NCBI RefSeq assembly: GCF_003031585.1
Contig: NZ_PWAA01000014.1
Span: 1 to 42,001, forward strand
Length of the DNA stretch: 42,001 bases
Origin: Thalassobius sp. I31.1
Lineage (GTDB): Bacteria > Pseudomonadota > Alphaproteobacteria > Rhodobacterales > Rhodobacteraceae
Direction: 5' to 3'
Position numbers and translations under genes: made by a program. Under the pieces are notes generated by a model. That model had not been told where the DNA came from and ran no database searches. It saw only the letters and a list, made by a program, of their open reading frames with translations. Below, piece after piece: positions 25,245 through 37,474 of this stretch (the stretch's first letter is position 1; each line of letters opens with the position of its first letter).

Positions 25245-25883
25245 ATGAGTGACCTCAACAACCGCCGCCCCATTGCGTCGCGCAGTGCAAAACCCATTCA
25301 GACCCTGGCCCGTCGCCTGGCGCAATCCAACGTGACACCTAACCAGATTTCACAGGCTTCCATCGGTTTTGCGATATTCGCAGGCCTGATGTTCTGGCTG
25401 TCGGCTGGCTCGCAATGGGTATTTCTGATCCTTGCCGCGCTTGGCATCCAGGGGCGATTGATGTGTAACCTGCTGGACGGGATGGTCGCGGTGGAAGGCG
25501 GCAAAGCCGAGGCTGACGGCCCCTTCTGGAACGAAGCCCCGGATCGCTATGCCGACATCGCGATACTGGTAGGGCTTGGCTACGGGCTGGCCGCACCGGG
25601 CCTTGGCTGGGCGACAGCATGTGCGGCGGTTTTGGTGGCCTATACGCGGGAGCTTGGCGCAGCCCAGGGGCTGACACCTGATTTCAGCGGACCTTTTGCG
25701 AAACAACACCGCATGGCGGCACTCACTGGCGCTGCCTTAGTGGCAATATTCGTGCCGCAGATCGCGGGCATCGCCACCCTGAAAATTGCCCTCTGGATCA
25801 TCGCGATCGGTGCCCTGGCAACCGCCCTGCGCCGCTCGCGTAACATGATCATTGCCCTGCGCAACACGCCCGACAGCGCGTAA
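25245..25883 (+). CDS. CDP-alcohol phosphatidyltransferase with variant active-site motif
   Basis: An inner-membrane enzyme of the family that joins a CDP-activated lipid to an alcohol. It is 212 residues with about six helices. The family motif DGxxARx8Gx3Dx3D appears as DGMVAV, eight residues, G, then PFWNEAPDRYAD. The usual arginine is valine, the first of the last two aspartates is asparagine (or displaced by four residues), and two aspartates spaced by three remain. This suggests a distinct subfamily with an unusual acceptor. It is the last gene of the four-gene module and convergent with priA, 8 nt away. Confidence 0.85.
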   Translation: MSDLNNRRPIASRSAKPIQTLARRLAQSNVTPNQISQASIGFAIFAGLMFWLSAGSQWVFLILAALGIQGRLMCNLLDGMVAVEGGKAEADGPFWNEAPDRYADIAILVGLGYGLAAPGLGWATACAAVLVAYTRELGAAQGLTPDFSGPFAKQHRMAALTGAALVAIFVPQIAGIATLKIALWIIAIGALATALRRSRNMIIALRNTPDSA

Positions 25884-25891
25884 TGCGCAGC

Positions 25892-28093
25892 TCAGAAAAA
25901 ATTCACCGGATCAATATCAACCGCCAGGCGCACAGCATTTGGCACCCGGAATTGCGCGATCCACTGGCTGATCGCGCGCTGCAAAGGCGCGGTCTTATCC
26001 GCCTTGATCAGCATACGCACACGATGCCGCCCGCGCACCCGCGCAATCGGGGCCGGGGCCGGGCCGAACAATTGCGCGCCAATCGCCTGCAACGGGCCAT
26101 CCCGGCGCGCCATTTCGCCGGCAAATTCAAACACCTGCTGCGCATCTTCCGCTGACAGAATAATCCCTGCGAGACGCCCGAAAGGCGGCACAGCGGCTTG
26201 CTGACGTTCCGTGCATTCGGCACGCCAGAACCCTTCCTCATCGCCAGAGAGGATGGAACGGATCACCGGATGCTCAGGCTGGAAGGTCTGAAGCAGCGCC
26301 ACACCGCGACGCTCCGACCGCCCGGCACGACCCGCCACCTGGCGCATCAGCTGAAAGGTGCGTTCCGCCGCCCGCAGATCTGACCCCTGCAGGCCCAGAT
26401 CGGCATCAATCACACCGACCAGCGTCAATAGCGGGAAGTTATGCCCTTTCGCCACCAGCTGCGTGCCCACGATGATATCCGCCTCACCCGCTGCGATGCT
26501 TTCGATGCGTTCCTTCAGGGCGCGGGCAGAGCCAAACAGATCTGACGACAGGATCGCAATCCGCGCATCGGGGAAGCGTTCGGCCACTTCCTCTGCCAGC
26601 CGTTCAACGCCAGGCCCAACAGGCGCAAGCTTGCCTTCTACTTCGCAGTTTGGGCAGGCCTCGGGCACCGGTTTGCTTTCGCCGCACTGGTGACACATCA
26701 GGCGTTTCTGAAAACGATGTTCCACCATACGCGCGTCACAGAAATCACAGCCGATCTGCTGACCACAGGCCCGGCACACCGTGGTGGGCGCATAACCGCG
26801 ACGGTTGATGAACAACAACGATTGTTCCCCGGCCTCAAGCCGCCGGTCCACCGCAGAGGCCAGCGTCGGGGAAATCCAGCGACTGGCAGGCAGTTTTTCA
26901 AGGCGCATATCAATCGCCTTCATATCCGGCATTTCGGCTGCGCCAAAGCGTGCGGTCAGGTTCACGCGGTTATACTTGCCGCTTTGCGCATTGCTCCAGG
27001 TTTCCAGCGAAGGCGTGGCGGACGCCAGAATGACCGATGCGGAACACAGACTGGCCCGCAGAACCGCCATGTCACGGGCGTTATACATAACGCCTTCGTC
27101 TTGTTTGTAGGATCCGTCATGTTCTTCATCGACGATGATCAGGCCAAGGTCACGGAAGGGCAGAAACAGGGCCGAGCGCGCGCCAACCACAAGCTGCGCC
27201 CCGCCTTCACCGACCATCCGCCAGGTGCGCCTGCGTTCTGTCATGGTCACGCCGGAATGCCATTCAGCGGGACGTGCGCCAAAACGGGCCTGAACACGGG
27301 TCAGGAATTCTGCTGTCAGCGCAATTTCAGGCAGTAAAACCAGCGCCTGACGCCCCTGACGCAGACAGGCGGCGATGGCTTCCATATAGGTTTCGGTTTT
27401 GCCCGATCCGGTCACGCCTTTCAAAAGCGTCGTATTATATGTCCCGCTGTCGACGGCCGCACAAAGCGCGCCAGATGCTTCGGCCTGTTCCGGCGACAGC
27501 GTGATGCCCCCGAGATTGGGATCAAGCGGCGGGAAGGCCACATCACGTGGCGCATCAATTTCCTGCACGACACCCTGTTTCACAAGCCCTTTGACCACAG
27601 TCGGGCCAGTATCGGCCGCCTCTGCCAATTCTTTCAGGGTAAATCCCGCGCCGCCGTGATCTTCCAGCACCTGCATCACGCGTCTGCGTGCATCTGTCAT
27701 GCGATCCGCCTCGCCGGTGCCAGGACGGTAGATTTTACGCATGGATGGCGGGTTCATCAAGCCTGGCGCGCGGGTGGCAAGACGCAACATTTGCGAGAGC
27801 GGCGTCAGCGTATATTGCCCGGCACGGATCAGGAAATCGCGCATCTCTTCGCGCATGGGGGCCACATCCATCACGCGCGATGCCGCGCGGATTTTCGCCG
27901 GATCAAAACGGCCTTCCCCTGCCCCCCAGACAACCCCCAGAACCTTGCGGGGGCCCAGCGGCACTTCCAGATAGGCCCCGGCGAAGCAGCCGCCTTCCGG
28001 GGCTTTGTAATCAAGGAAACGGTCAATCGGTTCTGCGGTCAGAACCGAAATCAGCTGCCCTTCCTGAAAAAAGCTTTGCCCTGTCAAAGTCAT
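25892..28093 (-). CDS. priA: Primosomal protein N' (replication restart helicase PriA)
   Basis: A 3'-5' superfamily 2 helicase that reloads the replisome at abandoned forks. The N-terminal 3'-DNA-binding domain contains FLDYKAPEGG and GPRKVLGVVWG. Walker A GVTGSGKTETY starts at about 226 and the DEEH box at about 320. A cysteine-rich zinc region (CRACGQQIGCDFC, CHQCG, CPNC) follows, then GTQLVAKGHNFP and QVAGRAGR of the second RecA lobe. The length of 733 is normal. It is divergent from the DUF484-xerC pair, with a 117-nt shared promoter region. Confidence 0.98.
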   Translation of the reverse strand: MTLTGQSFFQEGQLISVLTAEPIDRFLDYKAPEGGCFAGAYLEVPLGPRKVLGVVWGAGEGRFDPAKIRAASRVMDVAPMREEMRDFLIRAGQYTLTPLSQMLRLATRAPGLMNPPSMRKIYRPGTGEADRMTDARRRVMQVLEDHGGAGFTLKELAEAADTGPTVVKGLVKQGVVQEIDAPRDVAFPPLDPNLGGITLSPEQAEASGALCAAVDSGTYNTTLLKGVTGSGKTETYMEAIAACLRQGRQALVLLPEIALTAEFLTRVQARFGARPAEWHSGVTMTERRRTWRMVGEGGAQLVVGARSALFLPFRDLGLIIVDEEHDGSYKQDEGVMYNARDMAVLRASLCSASVILASATPSLETWSNAQSGKYNRVNLTARFGAAEMPDMKAIDMRLEKLPASRWISPTLASAVDRRLEAGEQSLLFINRRGYAPTTVCRACGQQIGCDFCDARMVEHRFQKRLMCHQCGESKPVPEACPNCEVEGKLAPVGPGVERLAEEVAERFPDARIAILSSDLFGSARALKERIESIAAGEADIIVGTQLVAKGHNFPLLTLVGVIDADLGLQGSDLRAAERTFQLMRQVAGRAGRSERRGVALLQTFQPEHPVIRSILSGDEEGFWRAECTERQQAAVPPFGRLAGIILSAEDAQQVFEFAGEMARRDGPLQAIGAQLFGPAPAPIARVRGRHRVRMLIKADKTAPLQRAISQWIAQFRVPNAVRLAVDIDPVNFF

Positions 28094-28210
28094 GCCTCTG
28101 GCTGTTTCACGGGTGTTCCCGCCTGTTGGTATTTAACAAAAACATCTGTAAATTTTGCGTTATTCTTGCTATAAACCGAAAAACACAAACAATCGAGTAC
28201 AGTAACAGGT

Positions 28211-28918
28211 ATGAGCGACACAGCCGCAAATGCAGCGCAACTGCGCGAAAAAATCATTTCCACACCTGAAATGGTCCTGGAAGACCCGGATGTCATGCGC
28301 GCCCTGATTGAGGCCAATGATCAGCAGACCGGCAGCAATGTTGTTGATCTGCGGTCCGTCGCGATGAACCGGCTGGAAGCCCGCCTGGACCGTCTTGAAG
28401 GCACCCATCAGACTGTGATCGCCGCCGCCTATGAAAACCTGGCCGGCACCAATCAAATTCACCGCGCTGTGCTGAAAATGCTGGATCCGCTGAGTTTTGA
28501 AGAATTTCTTCTGAACCTGGGCGATGAAGTTGCTGCCATTCTGCGGGTTGATTCTGTGCGTCTCATTCTGGAAACCCATCAGGAAGAAACCGATGCCTCG
28601 CTGGATCGCGTCGGGTCTGTTCTGACCGCTGCGGTGCCCGGTGTGATTTCAGATTACCTTGGGGGCCCTGCGGATGATGCACAGCGCAAAGTCACCCTGC
28701 GTGCGGTGAAACAGGGCGCGGACTGGCTGTATCTGGAAGGCGAAAACACCGTTCAGTCCGAAGCCGTCATTGCCCTGGACCTGGGCGAAGGCACTCTGCC
28801 CGGCATGCTGCTTATGGGATCAAAAGACCCGGATCAGTTTCATACCGGCCAGGGCACAGATCTGCTGACGTTTTTTGGCGGCGTTTTTGAACGATCCATG
28901 CGCCGCTGGCTGGCATGA
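28211..28918 (+). CDS. DUF484 family protein
   Basis: A cytosolic 235-residue protein of the DUF484 (GAF-like) family that commonly precedes xerC. The N-terminus has the family helix LREKIISTPEMVLEDPDVMRALI, then GSNVVDLRSVAMNRLEARLDRLE, a coiled segment at about 44-70. The GAF-like half contains LSFEEFLLNLGDEVAAILRVDSVRLILE and ends in LLTFFGGVFERSMRRWLA. It overlaps xerC by 4 bp (ATGA), implying coupled translation. The function is unknown beyond its association with chromosome dimer resolution genes. Confidence 0.92.
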   Translation: MSDTAANAAQLREKIISTPEMVLEDPDVMRALIEANDQQTGSNVVDLRSVAMNRLEARLDRLEGTHQTVIAAAYENLAGTNQIHRAVLKMLDPLSFEEFLLNLGDEVAAILRVDSVRLILETHQEETDASLDRVGSVLTAAVPGVISDYLGGPADDAQRKVTLRAVKQGADWLYLEGENTVQSEAVIALDLGEGTLPGMLLMGSKDPDQFHTGQGTDLLTFFGGVFERSMRRWLA

Positions 28919-29847
28919 GCGGGGACAAGGGGTTTATCGCCCCTGCCCTGACGGATCTGCTGGAACGCTGGCTGACCACCGACAGTGCGCTTGGGCGGAT
29001 TTCGGAAAACACACGCAAGGCCTATCAGACCGACCTGTTAGTATTTTTTGCGTTTCTGTCCCAACACATGGAAAATGCGCGCGGCGTTGAAATGCTGCGC
29101 GATATTTCTGTCACGGATATGCGGTCTTTCATGGCCCATGAACGCGGCCGCGGGATTGCAGCGCGATCGCTTGCACGGGAGCTGTCTGCGGTGAAAAGCT
29201 TCTACCGCTGGTTTTCAGAACGTGACGATTTTGACGCAACCGCCGTGATGATGACCCGCGCGCCGAAATTCCACAACAAACTGCCCCGTCCGCTGGCGAA
29301 AGACGCGGCCAAAGCCGTGTTGGAAACCGCCGCCCTACAATCAACAGAGCCCTGGGTGCAGGCCCGCGACGTGGCGGTGCTGACCCTGCTGTATGGCTGT
29401 GGCTTGCGGATTTCCGAAGCCCTCAGCCTGACGTTCGCGGATGTGCCCCTGTCTGACAAATTGTACATCAAAGGCAAAGGCGACAAGGAACGTCTGGTGC
29501 CGGTGATCCCCACCGCGCAGGACGCCGTGGCGCAATATCTGCGGCTTTGCCCTTTCCCTGGTGAAAAAGAACACGCCCTGTTTCGCGGCGTGCGCGGTGG
29601 TGCTTTGTCGCCACGCCAGGTGCAGAAAACCCTGGCAGATGTGCGCATGCAACTGGGCCTGCCATCCAGCGTCACACCCCATGCCATGCGCCATTCCTTT
29701 GCCACCCACCTGCTGAATGCCGGGGGAGATCTGCGTGCCATTCAGGAACTGCTGGGCCATGCCTCGCTTGCCTCAACCGAGGCCTATACAGCCGTGGACA
29801 CCGCCCGCCTGCTGGAAGTCTATGAGAAAGCCCACCCGCGCGGTTAA
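28915..29847 (+). CDS. xerC: Site-specific tyrosine recombinase XerC
   Basis: Together with XerD, it resolves chromosome dimers at dif. The N-terminal SAM-like DNA-binding domain (about 8-105) is followed by the catalytic domain with R165 (YGCGLRISEA), the GKGDKER lysine hairpin, H256 and R259 (HAMRH), H282 (LGHASL) and the nucleophile Y291. All catalytic residues are present. The length of 310 is normal. It is coupled to the DUF484 gene upstream. XerC rather than XerD is inferred from that neighbour. Confidence 0.94.
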   Translation: MSGDKGFIAPALTDLLERWLTTDSALGRISENTRKAYQTDLLVFFAFLSQHMENARGVEMLRDISVTDMRSFMAHERGRGIAARSLARELSAVKSFYRWFSERDDFDATAVMMTRAPKFHNKLPRPLAKDAAKAVLETAALQSTEPWVQARDVAVLTLLYGCGLRISEALSLTFADVPLSDKLYIKGKGDKERLVPVIPTAQDAVAQYLRLCPFPGEKEHALFRGVRGGALSPRQVQKTLADVRMQLGLPSSVTPHAMRHSFATHLLNAGGDLRAIQELLGHASLASTEAYTAVDTARLLEVYEKAHPRG

Positions 29848-29901
29848 CAACGGGTAAATTCCACGATTGCCTTCCTGGCCCTGATGCGGCAAGAGAAAGC
29901 C

Positions 29902-30597
29902 ATGACTTTACAGACCAAAGCTTACGCCGTTCACCTGCTCACCGCCACCGGTGCTGTTTTCGCAATGCTTGCCATGCTGGCGGCTGTCGAAGCAAACTGG
30001 AGCCTCATGTATCTCTGGCTGGTTGTGGCCTTTGCTGTTGATGGCGTCGACGGGCCGCTTGCCCGCCGCTATGAGGTGAAGAAAAACGCCCCGATCTATG
30101 ACGGTGTGCTGTTGGATCTGATTATCGACTATCTGACCTATGTTTTTGTGCCGGCTTTCGCCCTGTTCAAATCCGGGCTGTTGGACGGCTGGGCCGGTTG
30201 GTTGTCGATCATTGTCATCACGTTCACATCAGCGCTGTATTTCGCAGATGCACGCATGAAAACCAAGGATAATTCCTTCTCTGGCTTCCCCGGATGCTGG
30301 AATATGGTGATCCTGGTTCTCTTTGCGACTGCCCCCAGCTGGCCTGTGATCCTGTTCATCGTGATCGCATTTTCCGTGACCATGTTCCTGCCGCTGAAGT
30401 TCGTTCATCCTATGCGCACAGAACGCTGGCGTCCGGTTACAGCCCCGATCGCTTTCCTCTGGACCGCCTGCGCGGGCTGGGCTGCCTGGGTTGATTTCCA
30501 CCCGGAAAGCTGGGCGCTTTGGGGCCTGATCGTGACCAGCATTTACCTGGCGCTGGCCGGTATTGTGCAAAGCCTGATCCCCGCCCACAACACCTGA
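29902..30597 (+). CDS. pcs: Phosphatidylcholine synthase
   Basis: An inner-membrane CDP-alcohol phosphotransferase that condenses choline directly with CDP-diacylglycerol. The motif DGVDGPLARRYEVKKNAPIYDG, followed by LLDLIIDYLTYVFVPA (about residues 47-86 from this start), is the Pcs form of the family motif, distinct from the variant enzyme at 25.2 kb. About eight hydrophobic helices are present. The start at 29902 is preferred because a purine-rich AAGAGAAAG precedes it; an ATG 18 nt upstream is possible. The product length is 231 residues. Confidence 0.9.
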   Translation: MTLQTKAYAVHLLTATGAVFAMLAMLAAVEANWSLMYLWLVVAFAVDGVDGPLARRYEVKKNAPIYDGVLLDLIIDYLTYVFVPAFALFKSGLLDGWAGWLSIIVITFTSALYFADARMKTKDNSFSGFPGCWNMVILVLFATAPSWPVILFIVIAFSVTMFLPLKFVHPMRTERWRPVTAPIAFLWTACAGWAAWVDFHPESWALWGLIVTSIYLALAGIVQSLIPAHNT

Positions 30598-30605
30598 CGT
30601 TCCGC

Positions 30606-31442
30606 TTAAAGCCGGGTGATCGCCACACCTGCGACAATCAGAATGGCCGAGATCGCCTTGCTGCGTGACATGTTTTCGCCAAAGATCAGCCAGCCGATCA
30701 GAACTGCAAAGAGAATGCTGGTTTCACGCATGGCTGTGACCAGGGCAATCGGTGCCTGTGTCATAGCCCAGACCGCGATGATGTAAGACGCATAGGACGC
30801 CGCAGCACCGCACATGCCCAGGACCCAGGTTTTACGCGGGATGCGCAGGATCTGCGTGCCATGCACCCCGATCATCAGCGCCGGATAGGTCACCGCTGCA
30901 ATCACAAAAAGCCAGCCGACATAGGCCACCGCATTGTCCATCGCGCGCGCGCCCATGCCATCAACAATCGAATAACCAGCCGTCGCAAAGGCAGAGCCAA
31001 TCGCAAAGGGCAGCATCCGGCGGGATTCACCGGATGTGAACACGCCCCGTGCCATCAGGATGATCCCAACACCCAGCAGGGCAATGCCCATATAGCTTTG
31101 CACCGACATATATTCCCCCAGCACAATCACGTTGACCAGAAGCACCAGCATGGGTGCGCCCCCCCGGGCAATCGGATAAACCCGCGACAGATCCCCCTGC
31201 TGATAGGCATAGCCAAGAAAGAACTGATAGGCCGTATGGAAGGTCGCAGAACACATCAGCCAGATCCAGACCTCGCCCTCTGGCATGGGTTGCGTGAAGA
31301 TCGTCACAAGCCCGATCAGCCCATGCCCCAGGGCCATGACCATCATGCCTGCCAGCTTGTTGTCGCCGGTTTTGATCAGGGCGTTCCAGCTGGCGTGCAA
31401 CAGGGCGGCCATAAGGATCGAGATAAAGATAAAGGCAGACAT
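30606..31442 (-). CDS. EamA/DMT-family transporter
   Basis: A polytopic inner-membrane protein with about ten hydrophobic helices arranged as two repeats of five, 278 residues. The start at 31442 (MSAFIFISILMAALLHASWNALIK) has a GGAG site about 10 nt upstream; a longer frame adds 19 residues without support. The segment ALLHASWNALIKTGDNK and the C-terminal MRETSILFAVLIGWLIFGENMSRSKAISAILIVAGV fit the EamA pattern. The substrate is unknown. It is convergent with pcs, 8 nt away. Confidence 0.88.
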   Translation of the reverse strand: MSAFIFISILMAALLHASWNALIKTGDNKLAGMMVMALGHGLIGLVTIFTQPMPEGEVWIWLMCSATFHTAYQFFLGYAYQQGDLSRVYPIARGGAPMLVLLVNVIVLGEYMSVQSYMGIALLGVGIILMARGVFTSGESRRMLPFAIGSAFATAGYSIVDGMGARAMDNAVAYVGWLFVIAAVTYPALMIGVHGTQILRIPRKTWVLGMCGAAASYASYIIAVWAMTQAPIALVTAMRETSILFAVLIGWLIFGENMSRSKAISAILIVAGVAITRL

Positions 31443-31599
31443 GAGGGATGCTCCGGTGATTGCTGCCCCGAGCAGTAGCCTGCCGCATAACCGGCGCAAC
31501 TTAATTTGTCATAAAACTGTTACATTTCCAGGGCGACACCGGAATACGTGCGGAAATATCACGACAAATCCCGGGGTTGTCGGGGGTGATGACGCCAGA

Positions 31600-32193
31600 T
31601 CAGGGCACGACCCGTTCAATCTGGTCAAAGCGCACCTCACGCACCGCCTGCCAGTTTCCATCCGTGACAATACTGCGCAGAACAAGGCCCGGGTCACGCG
31701 CGTAAAACCGCACCATAAACATCGGATCGACCCCTTCGAAATCCGTTCGTTCATGGACCTGTTGCGCGGGGTAGCTACAGGGGCCGATATGCACGGTTGT
31801 GTTGCGGATCACTTTCCAGGTCACATCCCCCGGCACCTCTCTGCCATCGGCAAAACGCAGCCGCAGATCGCGTTTCAGGCTACGCCCGACCCGCAGGTTG
31901 TCCAGTTCCGCCGGGCTGACATCATAGGACAGGCGCATATGGTTGTTCTGCCCCTCTTCCCAACGCTCCACCGTCATCAGCGCGTGGGCTTCACGGGTAT
32001 GTATAACACGCCCCTGGCTTTCACGCCGTTCAGACAGGCCACCGGCATCACGACGAAACAGGGAAACAAAAGACGGATCATGCCGGGTCAGCCTGATGCC
32101 TGTTTCCAGATCATCCGCAATCGGGCAATCCTGCGCGAAAGATACTGTCACCCCGCAGATTAAAATCAGAAGCACAAAGGAGGTTTTCAGCAT
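31600..32193 (-). CDS. Secreted protein of unknown function
   Basis: A 197-residue protein with a signal peptide (MLKTSFVLLILICGVTVSFAQ, cleavage near 20). The mature part has two cysteines (QDCPIADDL and IGPCSYPAQ), which may pair. It contains beta-rich segments such as NNHMRLSYDV and HTREAHALMTVERWEEG. I cannot assign a family. It lies 9 nt downstream of ogt on the same strand and is probably in the same transcript, with no functional link evident. The location is periplasmic by prediction. Confidence 0.7.
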   Translation of the reverse strand: MLKTSFVLLILICGVTVSFAQDCPIADDLETGIRLTRHDPSFVSLFRRDAGGLSERRESQGRVIHTREAHALMTVERWEEGQNNHMRLSYDVSPAELDNLRVGRSLKRDLRLRFADGREVPGDVTWKVIRNTTVHIGPCSYPAQQVHERTDFEGVDPMFMVRFYARDPGLVLRSIVTDGNWQAVREVRFDQIERVVP

Positions 32194-32202
32194 TCGGAAC
32201 CC

Positions 32203-32670
32203 TCAGATCAAAAGGCCCGCAGCCCCTTCATGCTTTAATAAGGTGACTTTCATTTCAATCCCGTTAAGCCCGCCGCCCGCGCCGGAAAAACCACCAAGGC
32301 CCGTCGCTGACAAAACACGATGGCAGGGGATAATCACCGGGATCGGGTTGGCACCACAGGCATTGCCCACAGCCTGGGCCGGGGTTTCTGTGGCTTTGGC
32401 GATATCGCCGTATGTCACGGTTTCCCCAAAAGGAATGGCGAACATATAATCACAGACCGCACGTTGAAAATTGCTGCCTTCCACCCAAAGCGGCAGATCA
32501 AATTCTGTCAGTTCATGATTGAAATAGGCCTGCAACTGCCGCGCCCCTTCGCGCAGCACGGCGGTCCCTTCACCCACAGGATCTGCATTCCACAAAAGCT
32601 GCGTGATCATGCCGTCTTTTTCGACAAGGCCAAGACGACCGATGGGGGTTTCTGTTGTTCCGATATTCAT
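32203..32670 (-). CDS. ogt: Methylated-DNA--[protein]-cysteine S-methyltransferase
   Basis: A suicide repair protein that removes alkyl groups from O6-alkylguanine. The active-site motif IIPCHRV is present about 100 residues from the start, followed by GLGGFSGAGGGLNGIEMKVTLLKHEGA, typical of Ogt/MGMT. The helix-turn-helix part has IPFGETVTYGDIAKATETPAQAVGNACGANP with the conserved NP. The start at 32670 (MNIGTTETPIGRLGLVEKDG) gives 155 residues. An upstream extension would overlap the neighbouring gene. No strong Shine-Dalgarno is visible. Confidence 0.94.
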   Translation of the reverse strand: MNIGTTETPIGRLGLVEKDGMITQLLWNADPVGEGTAVLREGARQLQAYFNHELTEFDLPLWVEGSNFQRAVCDYMFAIPFGETVTYGDIAKATETPAQAVGNACGANPIPVIIPCHRVLSATGLGGFSGAGGGLNGIEMKVTLLKHEGAAGLLI

Positions 32671-32752
32671 AAGGGTAACATGGGTGCAACCGGGGGCATT
32701 CACAAGAGTAAACCCGTTCCGGAAGCTGCGCAATACCAGCGATGCACTTGTC

Positions 32753-33326
32753 TTACCGGGGCGCCTCAATACCTTCGTGCTGCTTCACGGCAAATGCATC
32801 CCCGCCGATCACTTCTCCGGTCTCCGAAGAAAGGTCCAGCCTGTAATGATTGTGATCCCAGTCAAAATGACCGGAACAGACCAGAACATCTTCTTCCAAT
32901 TCAACACTATGCATATTGCCACCAAACAAGCCACGCTGGAACCAACTAAGCCCGGATGCGTCATAGCAGGCGATTTCATGTGTCCAGTAACTGAAAAGCC
33001 GGTCATTCCCCGAAATCATCCCACGAACGTACGACACAGGTTGCTTTGCAATCTCAGTTCCATCTGACAGATCAATCAACCAGCCCTCACAAAGCAGGTG
33101 CCTCCCGCCTGGGACTTCGTGGATCAAATCAGGGGAAATACCGGGCAGAGCAAAACTGCGCATCCCGCAATTATCAAATTCTGCCTGCCCGATAATGTGA
33201 CGATCAGAAAGCAGTACGCTTCCCGTCAGATTGATATCCACCTGCCCGACAGCAGGAGGATATCCGATCTTAATTCTGCCATTGCAGAAACTGCTGAGCC
33301 TGACGTGGTCAAACCCCGCAGCGATT

Positions 33327-33343
<17 letters not shown>
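32753..33343 (-). CDS. Unknown protein overlapping the end of ileS
   Basis: A 196-residue product from ATG 33343 (MTRWDEIAAGFDHVRLSSF). This start lies inside ileS, giving a 17-bp overlap in a different frame, and was chosen because the preceding part of the open frame is antisense-free ileS coding. The protein is beta-rich with many His, Asp and Cys, including YWTHEIACYDASGLSWFQRG and SGHFDWDHNHYRLDLSSETGEVIGG. Repeated units of about 40 residues hint at a small propeller or beta-sandwich. There is no signal peptide. I do not recognise a family. Its codon use is less GC-rich than ileS. Confidence 0.65.
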
Positions 33344-36251
<2,908 letters not shown>

Positions 36252-36452
36252 GTTCTGTGGTCCTTATCGGGGAATTCCAGGGAAGATATGAGGGCGGCGC
36301 GCGCGTTGCATACGCCTTGTCCCGGCGGCTCGTGTCAGTGGAGCGCCGGGCATATAATTCGAATAATAATCGCCATCATATGTCGCATAAGGGCCTTATA
36401 GGCCTGTGCTGCGCGGGCGTCCAGCAGGAGTATCGGTATTTTTGACGCGCCT

Positions 36453-36498
36453 CCGGAGTTTTACAAAAACTCCGGGTAAATTTCTTTGAAAGAAATTT
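36453..36498. other. Twin perfect hairpins between divergent genes
   Basis: CCGGAGTTTT (36453-36462) pairs with AAAACTCCGG (36466-36475), immediately followed by AAATTTCTTT (36478-36487) with AAAGAAATTT (36489-36498). They lie between ileS (minus) and the hydrolase gene (plus), where a terminator is not expected. The leading GCGCCTCCGGAG resembles a CCTCCGG-type motif I recall as common between genes in Rhodobacteraceae, so it may be a dispersed repeat, but I could not verify that here. Confidence 0.7.
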
Positions 36499-36541
36499 GT
36501 TGCCGGCTTCCATTTCGACACGATAGCTGTAGCATCCTGCT

Positions 36542-37474
36542 ATGCGTGTTTTTCTATTCTGTCTGTTCGCCGCATTCTGTACTGCGCCTCTGTGCGCAAA
36601 ACCCGTACAAATTCCCGGACCACAGGGCCCTCTGGAAGGTGAATACCTGCTTCAGGGCGCCACCTCCAGAGGTGTGCTGATCATCCCTGGTTCCGGCCCG
36701 GTGAACCGTGATGGCAACCTGCCGCAGACAGGCACAGAAACAAATATGTACCTGTTGCTGGCTGAGGGGCTTGCAGCAACGGGTCTTGCCAGTCTGCGCA
36801 TCGATAAGCGCGGTATGTCTGGCAGTGCAAACGCCATTGACGATGCAAATGACGTGACAATTGAAGCCTACGCCCGGGACGCACGCGACTGGGTGAACTT
36901 CATGGCACAGGAACTGGATTGCCTCTGGATTGCGGGCCACTCGGAAGGTGGGCTGGTGGCCCTTGTGGCCGCGCAAACTCCGCCGGAAAACCTTTGCGGC
37001 CTGATCCTGATGGCAACTCCGGGCCGCCCCCTCGGCCCCCTGATGCTGGAACAGCTGGGAAAAGCATCGGGCAGTGATGCCTGGATTGACGAGCTGCGCC
37101 CTGTCATTGCGGCACTGGAAACGGGTTCCACGCCAGATACGTCAGGCCTGCCGGTCACGCTTCAGGCGCTCTTTCGTCCTGCCCTGCACCCCTATCTGCA
37201 CAATCTGTTTTCCGTTGATCCTGCAGACGTTGCCCGTGACTGGCATGGCCCCGCGCTGATCCTTCAGGGGGATGCGGATATTCAGGTGATAATGCGAGAT
37301 GCCGATCTGCTGGCCGACACGCTCCCCCAGGCCAGACGCATAACTCTGTCTGGCGGCACCCATATTCTGAAAGCGCAAATCCCCGATCGCCCTTTCGCCA
37401 CCTACCGCGATCCGTCCCTGCCCCTGCATCCGGATCTTCTTCCGGCAGTTGCAGCGTTCATCCTGTCCCCTTAG
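36542..37474 (+). CDS. Secreted alpha/beta hydrolase
   Basis: A 310-residue protein with a signal peptide (MRVFLFCLFAAFCTAPLCA, cleavage near 19). The oxyanion region IIPGSGPVNRDGN lies near 44-56. The nucleophile elbow GHSEGG (serine near residue 128) is followed by the acid in LILQGDADIQV and the histidine in LSGGTHILKAQ, completing the Ser-Asp-His triad. The fold is of the serine aminopeptidase/esterase type, and the substrate is unknown. It is monocistronic, with 218 nt to the globin gene. Confidence 0.9.
   Translation: MRVFLFCLFAAFCTAPLCAKPVQIPGPQGPLEGEYLLQGATSRGVLIIPGSGPVNRDGNLPQTGTETNMYLLLAEGLAATGLASLRIDKRGMSGSANAIDDANDVTIEAYARDARDWVNFMAQELDCLWIAGHSEGGLVALVAAQTPPENLCGLILMATPGRPLGPLMLEQLGKASGSDAWIDELRPVIAALETGSTPDTSGLPVTLQALFRPALHPYLHNLFSVDPADVARDWHGPALILQGDADIQVIMRDADLLADTLPQARRITLSGGTHILKAQIPDRPFATYRDPSLPLHPDLLPAVAAFILSP

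Noticed and set aside
36252-36541. T-box leader for ileS
   Set aside because: T-boxes are not expected in this group, and I saw no T-box core sequence; only hairpins near the hydrolase side.
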